A DNA stretch of 64,000 bases from Candidatus Zixiibacteriota bacterium (GCA_019038695.1 JAHOYZ010000010.1:62001-126000); one strand, 5' to 3'; positions 35,574 through 46,312 are shown, numbered from the stretch's first letter. Made by a program: numbers and translations. Notes: generated by a model from the sequence alone, not told the origin.

Positions 35574-36884
35574 TTAATCAATCTCCAGCGAACCGATGAG
35601 TTGTTCTATCTCCAGGCGGGAAATGCGTGCCTGATAGCGAGCAGTAATCAAAGAAGTTTGCGCTTTCGTCAAACTTAACTGGGCATCTCGAAACTCAAGC
35701 GAATTAACAATCCCCTGTTCCTGACGTTCTTTTTGCAAATCAAGATTCTGTTGAGCAGTTTCAGCGTTCTGTGCCTCTAGAGTAATGACTTCCATCCTCT
35801 GGTGATATGTGTCGAAAGTTTCACAAACGAGTCCGATCAGACGATTCCTGGCGTCACGCAGAACCAACGCCTGGTTGACGGCTTCAATCTTTGCATTTTG
35901 CAGCTCTATCCTGTTGCGCCTTCCGTTAAACAGATTTAGAGATAGCGACAGACCAACAGTGGTACTAGTGGTTTGAGTACCGACATCGAGACCCGGATTC
36001 AGCCCTGCCGTGCTGTTGGCAGTTTCGTCGGAGTAGCCGTAGTTTGCATACGCAGACAAGTTTGGCAGGAATGATGAACTTGCTTTTTGTACATCACGAC
36101 CGGTGATTTTCTCGCTCAGCTCGGCTGCCTTTAGACTGCTATTATGTTCCAACGCCAAGTCGTGTACTTGCGTATAGTCCAGCGACAATTCTGGTATGAG
36201 GATCTCATTACTAACAGAATATGATGTGGCCGGGTCTTGCCCAAGAAGAACGTTAAGCTGTTGGCGAGCGATATTCACCAGTAACTGTTGGCTGAGAAGA
36301 GTCGACTGATCAGAATTGAAAGCCACCTGAGCGTGGAGGAAGTCGGTTGAGGAAGAGCCGCCGAGTTCATTTCGTATACGTTCCCGTCTCAGGCGTGCCT
36401 CCGAGAGGTCACGTGTATCACTAGCCACCTGCAGCAGCCGTTCCTGCTGAACCAGGTTGAAATAGGCTCTGGAGATGTTTACAATCGAACCCTCAATCTG
36501 ATTTCTGGCCTGGTACTCACCCATCCGGGCCAACTCGTTGAACTTTTTGCGATCGACAAACATCCTGAAGCCGTCAAAAAGTGTCCAGCGAAGAGACAAT
36601 TCGGCGGTTAAGTTTTCTTTCTCAGATTCAGCACTGGAAGGTGGCAGGTCTATCTCCAAATCGCCGTTGGTCAACCTATAGCCACCGGACGCATCTACTG
36701 TCGGCAGGAAGCCAGCCAACCCCAGCCCCTTGTTGTTGTCTGCCATTTGCGCCTGGTTGCGCGCTACTTTAATGTTATAACTATTTTTCAAGCCCAGGGC
36801 TATTGCCTCCTCCAGCGTCATCATTGGTTCAGCGCTGAGAGAGACTGCCAACAGTACAGCCGGGAGTAACAGTAGTCTAAACAT
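35574..36884 (-). CDS. TolC-family outer-membrane efflux channel
   Basis: 436 residues from ATG 36884, which has AAGGA about eight bases upstream; frames starting up to 36917 exist but overlap the pump gene more. Signal peptide MFRLLLLPAVLLAVSLSAEP. Two tandem outer-membrane-efflux-protein (OEP) repeats with long alpha-helical hairpins: LEEAIALGLKNSYNIKVARN, SIVNISRAYFNLVQQERLL, ARLRRERIRNELGG, and in the second half ARNRLIGLVCETFDTYHQR. A TolC-like trimer forms the exit duct of the tripartite pump encoded just upstream. The ATG overlaps the pump stop by 8 bp (ATGTTTAG), so translation is coupled. Substrate unknown. Confidence 0.93.
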   Translation of the reverse strand: MFRLLLLPAVLLAVSLSAEPMMTLEEAIALGLKNSYNIKVARNQAQMADNNKGLGLAGFLPTVDASGGYRLTNGDLEIDLPPSSAESEKENLTAELSLRWTLFDGFRMFVDRKKFNELARMGEYQARNQIEGSIVNISRAYFNLVQQERLLQVASDTRDLSEARLRRERIRNELGGSSSTDFLHAQVAFNSDQSTLLSQQLLVNIARQQLNVLLGQDPATSYSVSNEILIPELSLDYTQVHDLALEHNSSLKAAELSEKITGRDVQKASSSFLPNLSAYANYGYSDETANSTAGLNPGLDVGTQTTSTTVGLSLSLNLFNGRRNRIELQNAKIEAVNQALVLRDARNRLIGLVCETFDTYHQRMEVITLEAQNAETAQQNLDLQKERQEQGIVNSLEFRDAQLSLTKAQTSLITARYQARISRLEIEQLIGSLEID

Positions 36885-39800
36885 GGCCAACATCCTTAAC
36901 TTGGATAGGACTATCAATCATTATGGCTAACTCCTTCACTGCCGGTTCAACCGATTCTGCCGTCACTGGTCCACCCGATAATATACCGGCAAACCTTACC
37001 CTGATACTGTTGAAAGCCAAAAATGTTGCTGGCAGAACAATCAACAAAATCAAAGTGCCAAACACTAACCCGTAGGCAACCGCCGCCGCCATCGGTATCA
37101 GGAACTGTGCCTGTTTACTTGTCTCCATAATAAGGGGCGCCATCCCCAGAGAAGTCGTAAGAGTTGTCAGCAGAATTGGCCTCAAACGGGCGATTCCCGA
37201 ATTGAACACCGCCTCCTTGACTTTCTGACCTTCACGAAGGAAGCGATTGATCTGGTCAACAAATACAATACTATCGTTGATGATAATCCCGGCTAAAGCC
37301 ATCATCCCGGTCGCAGACAGCATGCTTATTTGCAATCCCTGGATTCCATGTCCCCAAATTGCACCCAGAACGCCTATGGGGATTAGCGAGAAAATGATGC
37401 CAGCCTGAGCATATGAGCGGAACACCAGGACTATCAGGATAAACATACTAAGGAAAGCCACTGAGAAGGCGTTCCGCATGGAAGTCATCATTTTTTTCTG
37501 TTCCCGTGACTGTCCTTCAAACAGGGCAGTAACTCCATGTACCTGGCTTAGCACACGAGGTAGAACTTCCTCTTCAATCTCGGCCAGAATCGGCGGCAAA
37601 TCATCTTTGACGTTTGCCTGGTTAGCTTCAACCTTGATCTCGCGTTTCCGATTCAGATGGTTTATCTGTGTAAGGCCACGCTCAATCGTGTACTCAGCCA
37701 GTTCGCTAAAGGGGTACTCAGTTCCATTGGGAGTGCGGATACGCATCTGATCCAGAATCCCAAGGGCTGCCCGATCCTCAGGGCTGTAACGCACCCACAC
37801 CTTTATCTCATCCCGACCACGTTGAATTCGCTGAATTTCCTGTCCGAAGAATCCCTGACGTACCTGCCCGACAACTTCCTGCAACGTCAGCCCCAAAGCA
37901 TGAGCGCGGGGCTTCAAAGCAATGTCGATTTCCCGACGACCTCTCTGATCACTATCGGTGACATCCTTCAACGACGTGAAGTCCTCCAGTTCGGTCTTAA
38001 GCAACGAAGCGGCCTTGGCCAGTTGTTCAACATCATTTCCCAGAAGACTTACCGAAACCGCCTTACCGAAATGCCCGCTCTTCCCAAAAGTAATATTCTG
38101 TGCCTCAGGCACCTGCCCCACAGCCTTTTGGATGCGACGAGCTACTTCGAAACTCTCCATCCCTCTCTGTTCGCCATCGAGAAGGCGAAGAAACAGGCGA
38201 CCGGCGTGACTACCAGTTTCCCCAAAATCATTACTGCCGATATCTCGTTTAATAGATACGATAACATCAAGTCCATCATCTCGCTCGTTCTTCAGCTCTT
38301 CATTAACTTCCCAACAGACATCTTCTATTGTCGCCAGAATTGCATCAGTGTCTACCTCCTGCCGTCCGGCCACAAGAGAGATATTGATCGGGAATTCATC
38401 ACCATCAACATTCGGGAAGAAAGTAACCCCGATAAGACCACCGCCCAGCAAACCAACCGTGATCATAACAGCAGCCAATGGCATTACTAACACCATCCAC
38501 TTTCGCCGCAACGCGGCCCTCAGTACCGGAGCATATATTTGATAGGTAAAATGCTTGATGACTTTTTCTATCTTTTCACGAATTGCTGGAATGTTCCTCT
38601 GGGGTTTCAGCCCCCTGGAGTGAGCCAGATGCGACGGTAGGATAAGAAATGCTTCGACCAGCGAAAAAAGAAGCGAGGCGATGACTACCAGGGCTACCTG
38701 CCAGATCATCTCACCCATGTTACCTTCAAGGTAGAACATCCCCATGAAGACAATAATCGTAGTCATGACTGACGTAAAAACCGGCGCAATCACCTCCATC
38801 GTACCATCAATTGCCGCCTGCAGCGCAGGTTTACCACGTTCAAAGTGAGCAAAGACATTCTCTCCGACAACGATGGCATCATCAACTAAAATACCCACCA
38901 CTATGATCATACCCATCAGGCTCATGATGTTGACCGTGATCCCGGCGGCGTTGGCAATAATGAACATCCCTGCGAATGAAAAGGGGATACTTGCTGCCAC
39001 CCAAAACGAGAGTCGCAAATTTAGGAAAAAACCAAGACAGATCATTATCAGGACCAGCCCGATCAACCCATTCTTGACCAGCAACGTGATACGCTGGTTA
39101 AGTGGTATGGTCAAGTCCCGGAGAACCGCGACCTTCACAGTCTCGTGAGTTTCATTGAACCGGTCCACAATCTTATTGGTCCGATCAGCGATTGCCAGAA
39201 TATCCTCATCCTCGGTCTGGTTGATATCAAGTACAACTGTGTACTGGCCGTTGTAATACGACTTGATTGGAACATCCGCCCACTGTTCCCTGACAGTAGC
39301 AACGTCCCTTAAATGAATAACAGTGCCGTCGGGATTACCGCGAACCGGAATATCCAGCAGATCATCGGCATAGTAGTCTCTCCCCCAGGCACGGATAAGT
39401 ATCTCTTCATCGTCACTGTCAATTTTGCCGCTGGAGATATTAACATTGCTCTGACCGACAGCCTGACGGATTTCATCGAACGTCAATTGATAACGACGCA
39501 TGTCCGCTTCGGAGACTTCGATTGAAAACTCGAGCGCCGGAAGACCTGCGAGAGTGACCTGAGAAATCTCATCGGTAGCCAGCAATTCGTCACGCAGTTC
39601 CTCAGCCATGTATTTCAGGTTGTGCCGGTTCGTTTCACCATAGAGTCCAATCGACTGTGATCGAGAACGAAATTTCTGTTCGTAGATAACCGGCTTCTCG
39701 GCATCTGCGGGGAAAGAGTTGATCCGATCAACCGCGTTCTTGATATCGGCCAGAACCTTGTCGATGTCCGACCCCAGAACCAACTCCACAGTAACAACAC

Positions 39801-40068
39801 CCGAATTTTCCCGCGAAACAGACGTAACCCGTTCTACTCCCTGCAGACCGTCGAGATTCTCTTCTATCTTGAGGATTACTCCCTCTTCAACTTCTTCCGG
39901 GGCAGCGCCTGGATAGACAACCTCAACACTTATGACTTTGGGTTGACTTTCCGGAAAGAAGGAAAAGCGCATCTGTGATAGCGCCAACGCCCCGTACAAC
40001 AGAACGCCGGACATGAGAACGGTCACCCAGATGGGATACCGTATTAGGTAGGCAACCACTCTCTGCAT
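36877..40068 (-). CDS. RND efflux pump, inner-membrane transporter (AcrB/HAE1 family)
   Basis: 1063 residues, the usual length. Proton-driven pump of the inner membrane. Twelve TM segments with two large periplasmic loops; family blocks are visible: FFPESQPKVISVEVVYPGAA near residue 37, VGILVDDAIVVGEN in the TM4 region (with the Asp pair that relays protons), VMTTIIVFMGMFYLEGN, and in the second half GIIINDSIVFVDQINR and LTTLTTSLGMAPL. The periplasmic loops look full-length. Middle gene of adaptor-pump-TolC; start and adaptor stop share one base (TGATG). It resembles the hydrophobe/amphiphile exporters rather than heavy-metal pumps; specificity is not predictable. Confidence 0.95.
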   Translation of the reverse strand: MQRVVAYLIRYPIWVTVLMSGVLLYGALALSQMRFSFFPESQPKVISVEVVYPGAAPEEVEEGVILKIEENLDGLQGVERVTSVSRENSGVVTVELVLGSDIDKVLADIKNAVDRINSFPADAEKPVIYEQKFRSRSQSIGLYGETNRHNLKYMAEELRDELLATDEISQVTLAGLPALEFSIEVSEADMRRYQLTFDEIRQAVGQSNVNISSGKIDSDDEEILIRAWGRDYYADDLLDIPVRGNPDGTVIHLRDVATVREQWADVPIKSYYNGQYTVVLDINQTEDEDILAIADRTNKIVDRFNETHETVKVAVLRDLTIPLNQRITLLVKNGLIGLVLIMICLGFFLNLRLSFWVAASIPFSFAGMFIIANAAGITVNIMSLMGMIIVVGILVDDAIVVGENVFAHFERGKPALQAAIDGTMEVIAPVFTSVMTTIIVFMGMFYLEGNMGEMIWQVALVVIASLLFSLVEAFLILPSHLAHSRGLKPQRNIPAIREKIEKVIKHFTYQIYAPVLRAALRRKWMVLVMPLAAVMITVGLLGGGLIGVTFFPNVDGDEFPINISLVAGRQEVDTDAILATIEDVCWEVNEELKNERDDGLDVIVSIKRDIGSNDFGETGSHAGRLFLRLLDGEQRGMESFEVARRIQKAVGQVPEAQNITFGKSGHFGKAVSVSLLGNDVEQLAKAASLLKTELEDFTSLKDVTDSDQRGRREIDIALKPRAHALGLTLQEVVGQVRQGFFGQEIQRIQRGRDEIKVWVRYSPEDRAALGILDQMRIRTPNGTEYPFSELAEYTIERGLTQINHLNRKREIKVEANQANVKDDLPPILAEIEEEVLPRVLSQVHGVTALFEGQSREQKKMMTSMRNAFSVAFLSMFILIVLVFRSYAQAGIIFSLIPIGVLGAIWGHGIQGLQISMLSATGMMALAGIIINDSIVFVDQINRFLREGQKVKEAVFNSGIARLRPILLTTLTTSLGMAPLIMETSKQAQFLIPMAAAVAYGLVFGTLILLIVLPATFLAFNSIRVRFAGILSGGPVTAESVEPAVKELAIMIDSPIQVKDVGHV

Positions 40069-41213
40069 CAGTGTCCCCGATTTTCATTTGACATTGTGCG
40101 CGGACGGGCCGGCATTCCCGGAGCTACTCCCTGCATAATTTCCACTACCAGCGTGTCATCGTTCTTGACGCCATTATCAATGATGACCCGGTCGGGTTCC
40201 CGGCGGACAATCGTAATAGGGCTGCGTTCCAACTTACCATCGGCAATCAGATAAACATACCTGTCTTCATATATCGCTCTGGGCGGGACAGCATAGGCAT
40301 TGTCGATGCTATGACCAGGGATACGCGCCTCAAGGAAAGTCCCATTCAACAATGCGGTTCCCGGTCCATTGTTCATAGATACAAATACTTGTACAGTCTG
40401 TGAGCGGGTGTCAATGTCACTTCCTGTCCGTGTAATGCTCCCAGTCCATTGACCCGGGATCTCGGTTGAAGTGAACGTAATCAATTGCTGTCGATCAATC
40501 CATTGGATGTCCTTAGCTTCCACCGGCATCGCTATTTCCATCTGCTCAAGGTTGATGATCTCCCCCAGCAGGGTACCGATTCGAACCGAAGAGCCAACCC
40601 GCAAGTTGGCCGATACGATTGAGCCGTCAAAAGGAGCGTAGAAATAGTGCTTGTCGAGCAGAATCTCCAGATTGCGAACAGAGAAGTACAACTTGTGGAC
40701 ATTGAACCTGGATAGAAACAGTTTAACCTTCGGATTGCTTGTCTCCGGAAGAGGCGCAATCTTCTTGTTGAACTGACAAGAATTGAAGTAATCCTGCCAT
40801 ACTTGATATTCGTCTGGAAAATCAACTTTGATCTCAGGAAGAACTGTAGCCAAGGCCGTCATTAAGTCACTTAACATACTATTCAAATTGAGGTGAGCCT
40901 GGCGATCATCGATTTCCACCAGCAAATCACCCTTTGAAAAGGACTGGGCCGGCTTGAAAGGAACTGTCCCCGGCTGAAGGGTACCGGCAACCTCAGCATG
41001 AAGCAACACTGGTTGAGAACTGGTAACCCTTCCGTAGGTAATAATCCTGGTCTGAACGGGTTGTAACTGGACAATCACGGTTTCGACCATCTTCGTTCGA
41101 ATCTCCGGTGACCGCTTGGGCGTTCCTGACTTCAGGCTTAGCAATGCCCACATACCCAAAAAACCGGCCACAAGTATCAGTAGTGACAACGTTATCCTGG
41201 CTGGTAGTTTCAT
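40068..41213 (-). CDS. RND efflux periplasmic adaptor (HlyD/MFP family)
   Basis: 381 residues; ATG with AAAGGA five bases upstream. N-terminal membrane anchor (LSLLILVAGFLGMWALL) and a periplasmic adaptor. The lipoyl half-motifs are GRVTSSQPVLLHAEVAGTL and HYFYAPFDGSIVSANLRVGS; the beta-barrel and membrane-proximal domains follow (QVFVSMNNGPGTALLNGTFLEA). Instead of a long coiled-coil hairpin there is a segment with FPDEYQVWQDYF and LSRFNVHKLYFSVRNLEILL, a subfamily version I recall from Bacteroidetes-type adaptors. First gene of the adaptor-RND-TolC operon; no regulator gene is adjacent. Confidence 0.9.
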   Translation of the reverse strand: MKLPARITLSLLILVAGFLGMWALLSLKSGTPKRSPEIRTKMVETVIVQLQPVQTRIITYGRVTSSQPVLLHAEVAGTLQPGTVPFKPAQSFSKGDLLVEIDDRQAHLNLNSMLSDLMTALATVLPEIKVDFPDEYQVWQDYFNSCQFNKKIAPLPETSNPKVKLFLSRFNVHKLYFSVRNLEILLDKHYFYAPFDGSIVSANLRVGSSVRIGTLLGEIINLEQMEIAMPVEAKDIQWIDRQQLITFTSTEIPGQWTGSITRTGSDIDTRSQTVQVFVSMNNGPGTALLNGTFLEARIPGHSIDNAYAVPPRAIYEDRYVYLIADGKLERSPITIVRREPDRVIIDNGVKNDDTLVVEIMQGVAPGMPARPRTMSNENRGH

Positions 41214-41473
41214 AAGTTTCCTTTCAGTAACCGTAAACGCGCTACAACTCTACTATTACCACTGACTGCTGTCAATCAATGGATCGCAGAATACTCAGTT
41301 TATAGCGCCACAAACTCCAAGACTAATTGTTCAGGACAGTCTCATTCAAAACAGTATCATGTACAACTATTCAAGAGGAGATAAGTTCCTTCGAACCTTC
41401 TTCAGCACCTCTGCAAGGGGAAGCATATGTCTACAGCACCGCCTTTCCCCGGATTCGAGGATCCCATCCTTTT

Positions 41474-41986
41474 TTAGCTCGCTTCATCATCGGAAGAACG
41501 GTCAGTCGGTGACGAAAAGTGCATTTGCACTATGACCCATCGGGCATTGCGCTTCTCAAGTACACCAGTCCAACGAACATCCTCCCAATTGGCGGTTTGA
41601 CCTTGCCATTCGTTGTAGTCATCCAGACGGGCATGATACCAGGCCACATCACCAGACCGAGAGAGATTCACATGGAGGTCCTTGATTTCATAACTGACTG
41701 CCTTGAATTCCTCTGCCATGAAAAATGACTCTGTTAGATTGACAAAGGCTTGACGGCCATGGATCGTGCCATCATCTCGAGGACAGAAGTAGAACAACTC
41801 CTTGTCATCGGCAAAACAACCAAATAGCAATTCCTTGTCCTTATTCGCCGCCCAGCCGATACTGGAATGGATGACGGTTTGAATCTGCTCAATTTCGGCA
41901 TTAACATTAGACTGCTGATTCATATTTGTACATCCTCCTGCGATGATTATTGAAAACACGACTGTAAATAACCACTGTTTCCTCAT
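41474..41986 (-). CDS. Lipoprotein of the NTF2-like/SnoaL-3 type
   Basis: 170 residues; ATG with AGGA five bases upstream. Lipoprotein signal (FTVVFSIIIAGGC). The mature part has the cone-shaped NTF2-like plan: helix EIEQIQTVIHSSIGWAANKD, ELLFGCFADDKELFYFCP, GRQAFVNLTESFF, and strands DVAWYHARLDDY, WTGVLEKRNARWVIVQMHFS. This is the DUF4440/SnoaL-3 pattern of ketosteroid-isomerase-like proteins, whose roles vary and are mostly unknown. It lies 33 bp downstream of the aldehyde dehydrogenase gene on the same strand, so cotranscription is possible. Confidence 0.82.
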   Translation of the reverse strand: MRKQWLFTVVFSIIIAGGCTNMNQQSNVNAEIEQIQTVIHSSIGWAANKDKELLFGCFADDKELFYFCPRDDGTIHGRQAFVNLTESFFMAEEFKAVSYEIKDLHVNLSRSGDVAWYHARLDDYNEWQGQTANWEDVRWTGVLEKRNARWVIVQMHFSSPTDRSSDDEAS

Positions 41987-42019
41987 AGTTCCTCATCACC
42001 TATCGTTCTTAGAGTGCAA

Positions 42020-43378
42020 TCAGGCAATCCAGATCGTCTTGATATTGACAAACTCCTTGATTCCGTAGTGTGATAGTTCCCGACCATAACCTGATGTCTT
42101 GATACCACCAAACGGCAGTCGCGGGTCTGATTTGGACATTCCGTTGACAAACACCGCGCCAGCCTCAATCCGCCGAGCGACAGACTCGGCCCGGTGGAGA
42201 TCTCGCGACCAGACACTCGATGACAAACCGAACGGGGAATCATTGGCAACACGAATCGCCTCATCGGTGTCCTTGACGCTAATGACCGCCGAGACAGGTC
42301 CAAACGTCTCCTCGCTATAGACGGCCATCCCCGGCCTAACGTTGGTCAACACTGTCGGCAGGTAATAAGCACCGGGAAGATCGGCGCGTTTGCCGCCACA
42401 CAGCAGGCGCGCACCAGCTTTAATTGACCGCTGCACCTGATCATCAAGTTCTTCCAGTAAATCCATCCGAGCCAACGGTCCAACCTGGGTAGTTGGGTCC
42501 AGTGGGTCACCGATTTTCATGGATGACAGTATTTCTGCCTGCCGCGATGCAAACTCCTCAACCAGTGACTCAACTACGATAAACCGTTTGGCCGCTATAC
42601 AGCTCTGCCCCTGGTTAATCATCCTCGCCGTTGCCGAAGTCGTCACACACGTGTCAAGATCGGCATCTTCAAGCACTACAAATGGATCCGATCCACCCAG
42701 TTCCAGTACAGACTTTTTGATCATCCGTCCGGCAGTAGATGCAACTTGTTGCCCGGCTGGTTCGCTGCCGGTAAGAGTGACAGCTTTGACGAGTTGGTTC
42801 GTGATGACCGCCTCAACCATTCGAGCAGGAATGAGAAGCGTTCTGAATAAATTCTTCGGGAAACCAGCCTCACGGAATATTTCTTCAATCGCCAACGCGC
42901 AACCGGGCACATTCGAGGCGTGCTTGAGAACTCCCGCGTTGCCGGCCATCAGGGCTGGAGCGGCAAACCGCATCACTTGCCAGAAGGGGAAATTCCACGG
43001 CATCACCGCCAGCACAATCCCAAGCGGCTCAAAAGCTACCAAACTGCGGCTGGCGTCTGATTCGATCTCTTCATCGGCCAGGAAACGCTCAGCATTGTCG
43101 GCATAGAAATCACAAACCCAGGCACACTTGTCGACCTCAGCCAAAGCCTCGGTGATCGTCTTGCCCATTTCCAGAGTCATTATCTCGGCGTACTTGTTTC
43201 TGTTCTCGCGCTGGACCTCAGCAGCCAGATGCATCAATTGACTGCGGTGCGAGAACGATGTTTCTCGCCAAGTGTGAAAATCTTCGTCAGTATCGGAAAT
43301 GATCTGCTTGATTTCCTCGGGGCTGTGCTCCTGATATTCTTTGATTAGTTCGCCGGTAGCAGGGTTGATTGCTTTCAT
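42020..43378 (-). CDS. NAD(P)-dependent aldehyde dehydrogenase, succinate-semialdehyde type
   Basis: 452 residues from ATG 43378 (GAGG five bases upstream; a longer frame reaches 43480 without support). Oxidises an aldehyde to the acid. Seen: N-terminal substrate-binding region MKAINPATGELIKEY, WNFPFWQ (129-135), Glu in LELGGSDPF (226), catalytic Cys260 in NQGQSCIAAKR, and EETFGPV. The short N-terminus and the INPATGE/LPFGGIKTSGYGREL blocks match the succinate-semialdehyde dehydrogenase (GabD/Sad) subgroup; the substrate is likely but not proved. No GABA transaminase gene is nearby. Confidence 0.9.
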   Translation of the reverse strand: MKAINPATGELIKEYQEHSPEEIKQIISDTDEDFHTWRETSFSHRSQLMHLAAEVQRENRNKYAEIMTLEMGKTITEALAEVDKCAWVCDFYADNAERFLADEEIESDASRSLVAFEPLGIVLAVMPWNFPFWQVMRFAAPALMAGNAGVLKHASNVPGCALAIEEIFREAGFPKNLFRTLLIPARMVEAVITNQLVKAVTLTGSEPAGQQVASTAGRMIKKSVLELGGSDPFVVLEDADLDTCVTTSATARMINQGQSCIAAKRFIVVESLVEEFASRQAEILSSMKIGDPLDPTTQVGPLARMDLLEELDDQVQRSIKAGARLLCGGKRADLPGAYYLPTVLTNVRPGMAVYSEETFGPVSAVISVKDTDEAIRVANDSPFGLSSSVWSRDLHRAESVARRIEAGAVFVNGMSKSDPRLPFGGIKTSGYGRELSHYGIKEFVNIKTIWIA

Positions 43379-43608
43379 CTTGTCCTCATTCTGAAGGAGC
43401 CTCGAATCGCTACACACGTCGTGGTTCTCGGTAGTATGGTAGTATTGATAAGCCAGTCTCGTCAAGGACCAACAGGTCAAACTGGCTCAGTTTCTCCTCA
43501 ATATTCACAGGCCTTTAGTGCTGCCCACGAGAAGAACCTTGACACCATCCCTTTAGCCGGGTTTTTTAATAACTGTCTTTGAAACGATTCTCGATGGTGA
43601 GGTATGTT

Positions 43609-44331
43609 GTGAAATCACAGTCCCTTGTTCTCCTCTGTTCATTGGTTATTGTATCTTTGGGTTGTATGCTTTCCTGTTCGGATGATCCCACCGGCCCGGG
43701 GGAGGTTGCAATTGATTTCCCGAACGAGATTGGGTGGCACTGGAAGTATGAACTCAATCGAGTGAAGGAATTCGATACCACCATCGTTGACGTGAATATT
43801 GTTCTTGATACAACGGGTGCGAACGGCAAGCCGGCTACCATGTGGGTACTTGATTATCACGGGGTGCTGGATACAATAGTCTACCAGATTGGCGACAGTG
43901 TCTACACCTTCATTGGCATTCTGCCTCCCAATGATACGTGCCTCGTGAGCATCAATGGTGATTCGGTCGTTATTGTCAACCGCGGCTTCTTTGATTTCGA
44001 ACGCATCATATATAAGTATCCGTTTGAAATCCCCATGCAATGGAGGTGGACCGACAGCTGGGGACGAACCGATCACGTGAGCGAGGTGATCTCAGTTGGT
44101 CCGGTGGAAGTGGGAGAGAAAGCGTTCCCGAACGCCGTTCGGATCGAAAGCATCTTCTATCCTTCCATGATCATCAACTGGAGCTATATCCGCACATCTG
44201 TTTGGCTGGTACCGGATGTGGGGATGGTGCAAGCTATTGAAAACAAAATCAAATATGACAATGCTACGCAGACCGAATCGTATGTCGAGATCAACGTGTG
44301 GAAGTTGATGGAGTACAAAGCTCCAGACTAA
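43609..44331 (+). CDS. Probable lipoprotein of unknown function
   Basis: 240 residues from GTG 43609, which has GAGG six bases upstream; frames from TTG 43579 or ATG 43594 would add 10 or 5 residues. The signal region (QSLVLLCSLVIVSLGCMLSC) contains two candidate lipid-attachment Cys residues; neither lipobox is ideal. A SDDPTGPGE linker, common after the Cys in this genome type, follows. The domain is beta-rich with aromatic pairs (GWHWKYELN, MQWRWTDSWG, VWLVPDVGMVQ). I recognise no family. Stands alone, convergent with lepA. Confidence 0.7.
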   Translation: MKSQSLVLLCSLVIVSLGCMLSCSDDPTGPGEVAIDFPNEIGWHWKYELNRVKEFDTTIVDVNIVLDTTGANGKPATMWVLDYHGVLDTIVYQIGDSVYTFIGILPPNDTCLVSINGDSVVIVNRGFFDFERIIYKYPFEIPMQWRWTDSWGRTDHVSEVISVGPVEVGEKAFPNAVRIESIFYPSMIINWSYIRTSVWLVPDVGMVQAIENKIKYDNATQTESYVEINVWKLMEYKAPD

Positions 44332-44349
44332 CCGCAGGGATATTCGATG

Positions 44350-44375
44350 TCATGCTTCGACTCCGCTCGGCATGA
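44350..44375. repeat. Inverted-repeat element between convergent genes
   Basis: TCATGC (44350-44355) and GCATGA (44370-44375) enclose TTCGACTCCGCTCG. The arrangement resembles TTCGACTCCGCTC-type intergenic elements that I recall as widely dispersed in bacterial genomes. No T-run, so not a strong terminator for either gene. Confidence 0.4.
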
Positions 44376-44399
44376 TAAAACTGAACGCGGTCTTACTCC

Positions 44400-46202
44400 T
44401 CATCGTTCGATCTTGAGGGCGGCCAGGAAGGCTTCCTGGGGGATCTCCACTTTGCCGAACTGTTTCATGCGCTTTTTGCCCTCTTTTTGCTTTTCGAGGA
44501 GCTTACGTTTGCGCGTGATGTCACCACCGTAGCATCGGGCCGTGACATTTTTTCGCAACGGCTTGACGGTGGCACGGCTGACAATCCGGCTACCGATAGA
44601 TGCCTGAATGATAACCTCGTACATCTGGCGCGGGATGAGCTGACGCAGTTTTTCGTTAAGTTCCCGCCCCCAGCGATAAGCCTTCTCGCGATGGATTATT
44701 ACTGACAAAGCATCAATTGGATCACCGTTGACCAGAATATCAAGCTTGACCAAGTCCGACCGGCGATAGAAAGGCAGATCATAATCAAACGACGCATAAC
44801 CGCGACTGACAGATTTCAGCCGGTCGTAGAAATCGAAAATTATTTCCGACAGGGGAAAGACATAGGTGAGGCTCGCCCGAGTAGGTGAAAGATATTCCGT
44901 AGTCTTATATTCACCGCGACGTTCCGTGGCCAGTCGCATTATGGGGCCGATGTAATCCGCGGGAACAATTATCTGTGAATCAACAAACGGCTCTTCGATC
45001 TTTTCCATTTCCTGCGGGGACGGCATCAGTGCCGGGTTGTCAACTTTCAGCATGTTTCCATCGGTCGTATGGACGTGATATTCAACATTCGGGACCGTAT
45101 TGATAATCGTCTGTCCGTATTCACGGGATAATCGTTCGGTAATGATTTCCATGTGCAGCAATCCGAGAAACCCGACCCGGAACCCAAACCCCAGAGCTGT
45201 CGAAGACTCCGGGGTAAACACCAGCGAGGAATCATTGAGCTTGAGTTTATCCAATGCCTCACGAAGCTGAGAGAAATCCTCGGCGATGGCCGGATACAGC
45301 CCGGAGAAAACCATTGGCTTAACATCAACAAATCCGCCAAGCGGTTCGTTGGCCGGCCGATCGACGATAGTAATGGTATCCCCAATTTTGGTGTCAGTCA
45401 CTTGTTTGATAGAGGCGAAAAGATAACCTACATCACCGGCCGAAATCATCTCTTGAGGAAACAAGCCCAGTTGCAGGAACCCGGTTTCATCGACCTCGTA
45501 AGTCTTGCTGGTTGACATAAACCGAACGCGATCACCCTGACGCAACGTTCCATTGATAATCCTTACCAGCGGCATAGCTCCCCGGTAGCTGTCATAGACA
45601 GAATCAAAGACCATCGCTTGCAGCGGCGCCTCCGGGTCTCCCTTGGGCGGAGGAATAACCCTCACAATAGTCTCAAGCAGTTCATCAACACCGGTTCCCA
45701 TCTTGGCTGAACAACGAAGCACGGAATCTGGAGTACAGCCCAGTAAATCCACCAGTTCAGCAACCACCTTGTCAGGCTGAGCATTGGGTAAATCGATCTT
45801 GTTGACCACCGGAAGAATTTCCAGATCGTTATCCATCGCCAGGTACAGATTCGACAGAGTTTGCGCCTCGATTCCCTGGGAAGCATCAACAACCAGAATA
45901 GCCCCCTCGCAGGCAGCCAGTGACCGGCTCACTTCGTAGGTAAAATCGACATGGCCGGGCGTATCAATCAGGTTGAAGCGGTAGACCTTGTCGTCTGCAG
46001 AATGGTATTCCAGACGGATAGCGTGCGCTTTGATTGTGATCCCACGTTCCCGTTCCAGGTCCATCGAGTCCAATACCTGGTTCCGCATCTGGCGTTTGGA
46101 AAGAGTCTCGGTAGCCTTAAGAAGCCCATCCGCCAGCGTGGATTTGCCATGATCAATGTGGGCGATAATCGAGAAGTTTCGGATTGTATTCAGGTCGTGC
46201 AT
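44400..46202 (-). CDS. lepA: Elongation factor 4 (LepA)
   Basis: 600 residues, full length. Ribosome-associated GTPase that aids translation initiation and back-translocation under stress. Seen: G1 [15 protein letters not shown] (about 14-28), G2/switch region [15 protein letters not shown]3 DTPGHVDF, G4 NKIDLP, domain III/V blocks [15 protein letters not shown] and the LepA-specific C-terminal domain with [20 protein letters not shown] and [12 protein letters not shown] start; no clear ribosome binding site. It lies 110 bp downstream of cdaA on the same strand, in the row folP-cdaA-lepA. Confidence 0.97.
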   Translation of the reverse strand: MHDLNTIRNFSIIAHIDHGKSTLADGLLKATETLSKRQMRNQVLDSMDLERERGITIKAHAIRLEYHSADDKVYRFNLIDTPGHVDFTYEVSRSLAACEGAILVVDASQGIEAQTLSNLYLAMDNDLEILPVVNKIDLPNAQPDKVVAELVDLLGCTPDSVLRCSAKMGTGVDELLETIVRVIPPPKGDPEAPLQAMVFDSVYDSYRGAMPLVRIINGTLRQGDRVRFMSTSKTYEVDETGFLQLGLFPQEMISAGDVGYLFASIKQVTDTKIGDTITIVDRPANEPLGGFVDVKPMVFSGLYPAIAEDFSQLREALDKLKLNDSSLVFTPESSTALGFGFRVGFLGLLHMEIITERLSREYGQTIINTVPNVEYHVHTTDGNMLKVDNPALMPSPQEMEKIEEPFVDSQIIVPADYIGPIMRLATERRGEYKTTEYLSPTRASLTYVFPLSEIIFDFYDRLKSVSRGYASFDYDLPFYRRSDLVKLDILVNGDPIDALSVIIHREKAYRWGRELNEKLRQLIPRQMYEVIIQASIGSRIVSRATVKPLRKNVTARCYGGDITRKRKLLEKQKEGKKRMKQFGKVEIPQEAFLAALKIER

Positions 46203-46312
46203 AGGAAGTTGCTCGCGCCACCGTCCATAGAGTTTTTGTCAGCCATTCTTCGGACCGTGAACATACGTCCCCGATACGGATTAGTCAAGATGATCGCCCC
46301 GGTCTTGCAGGA

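Noticed and set aside
37657-38490. 277-codon open frame on the plus strand
   Set aside because: Antisense to the RND pump gene; no family features.
41214-41473. Gene in the gap between adaptor and NTF2-like gene
   Set aside because: Only short frames without ribosome binding site or family features.
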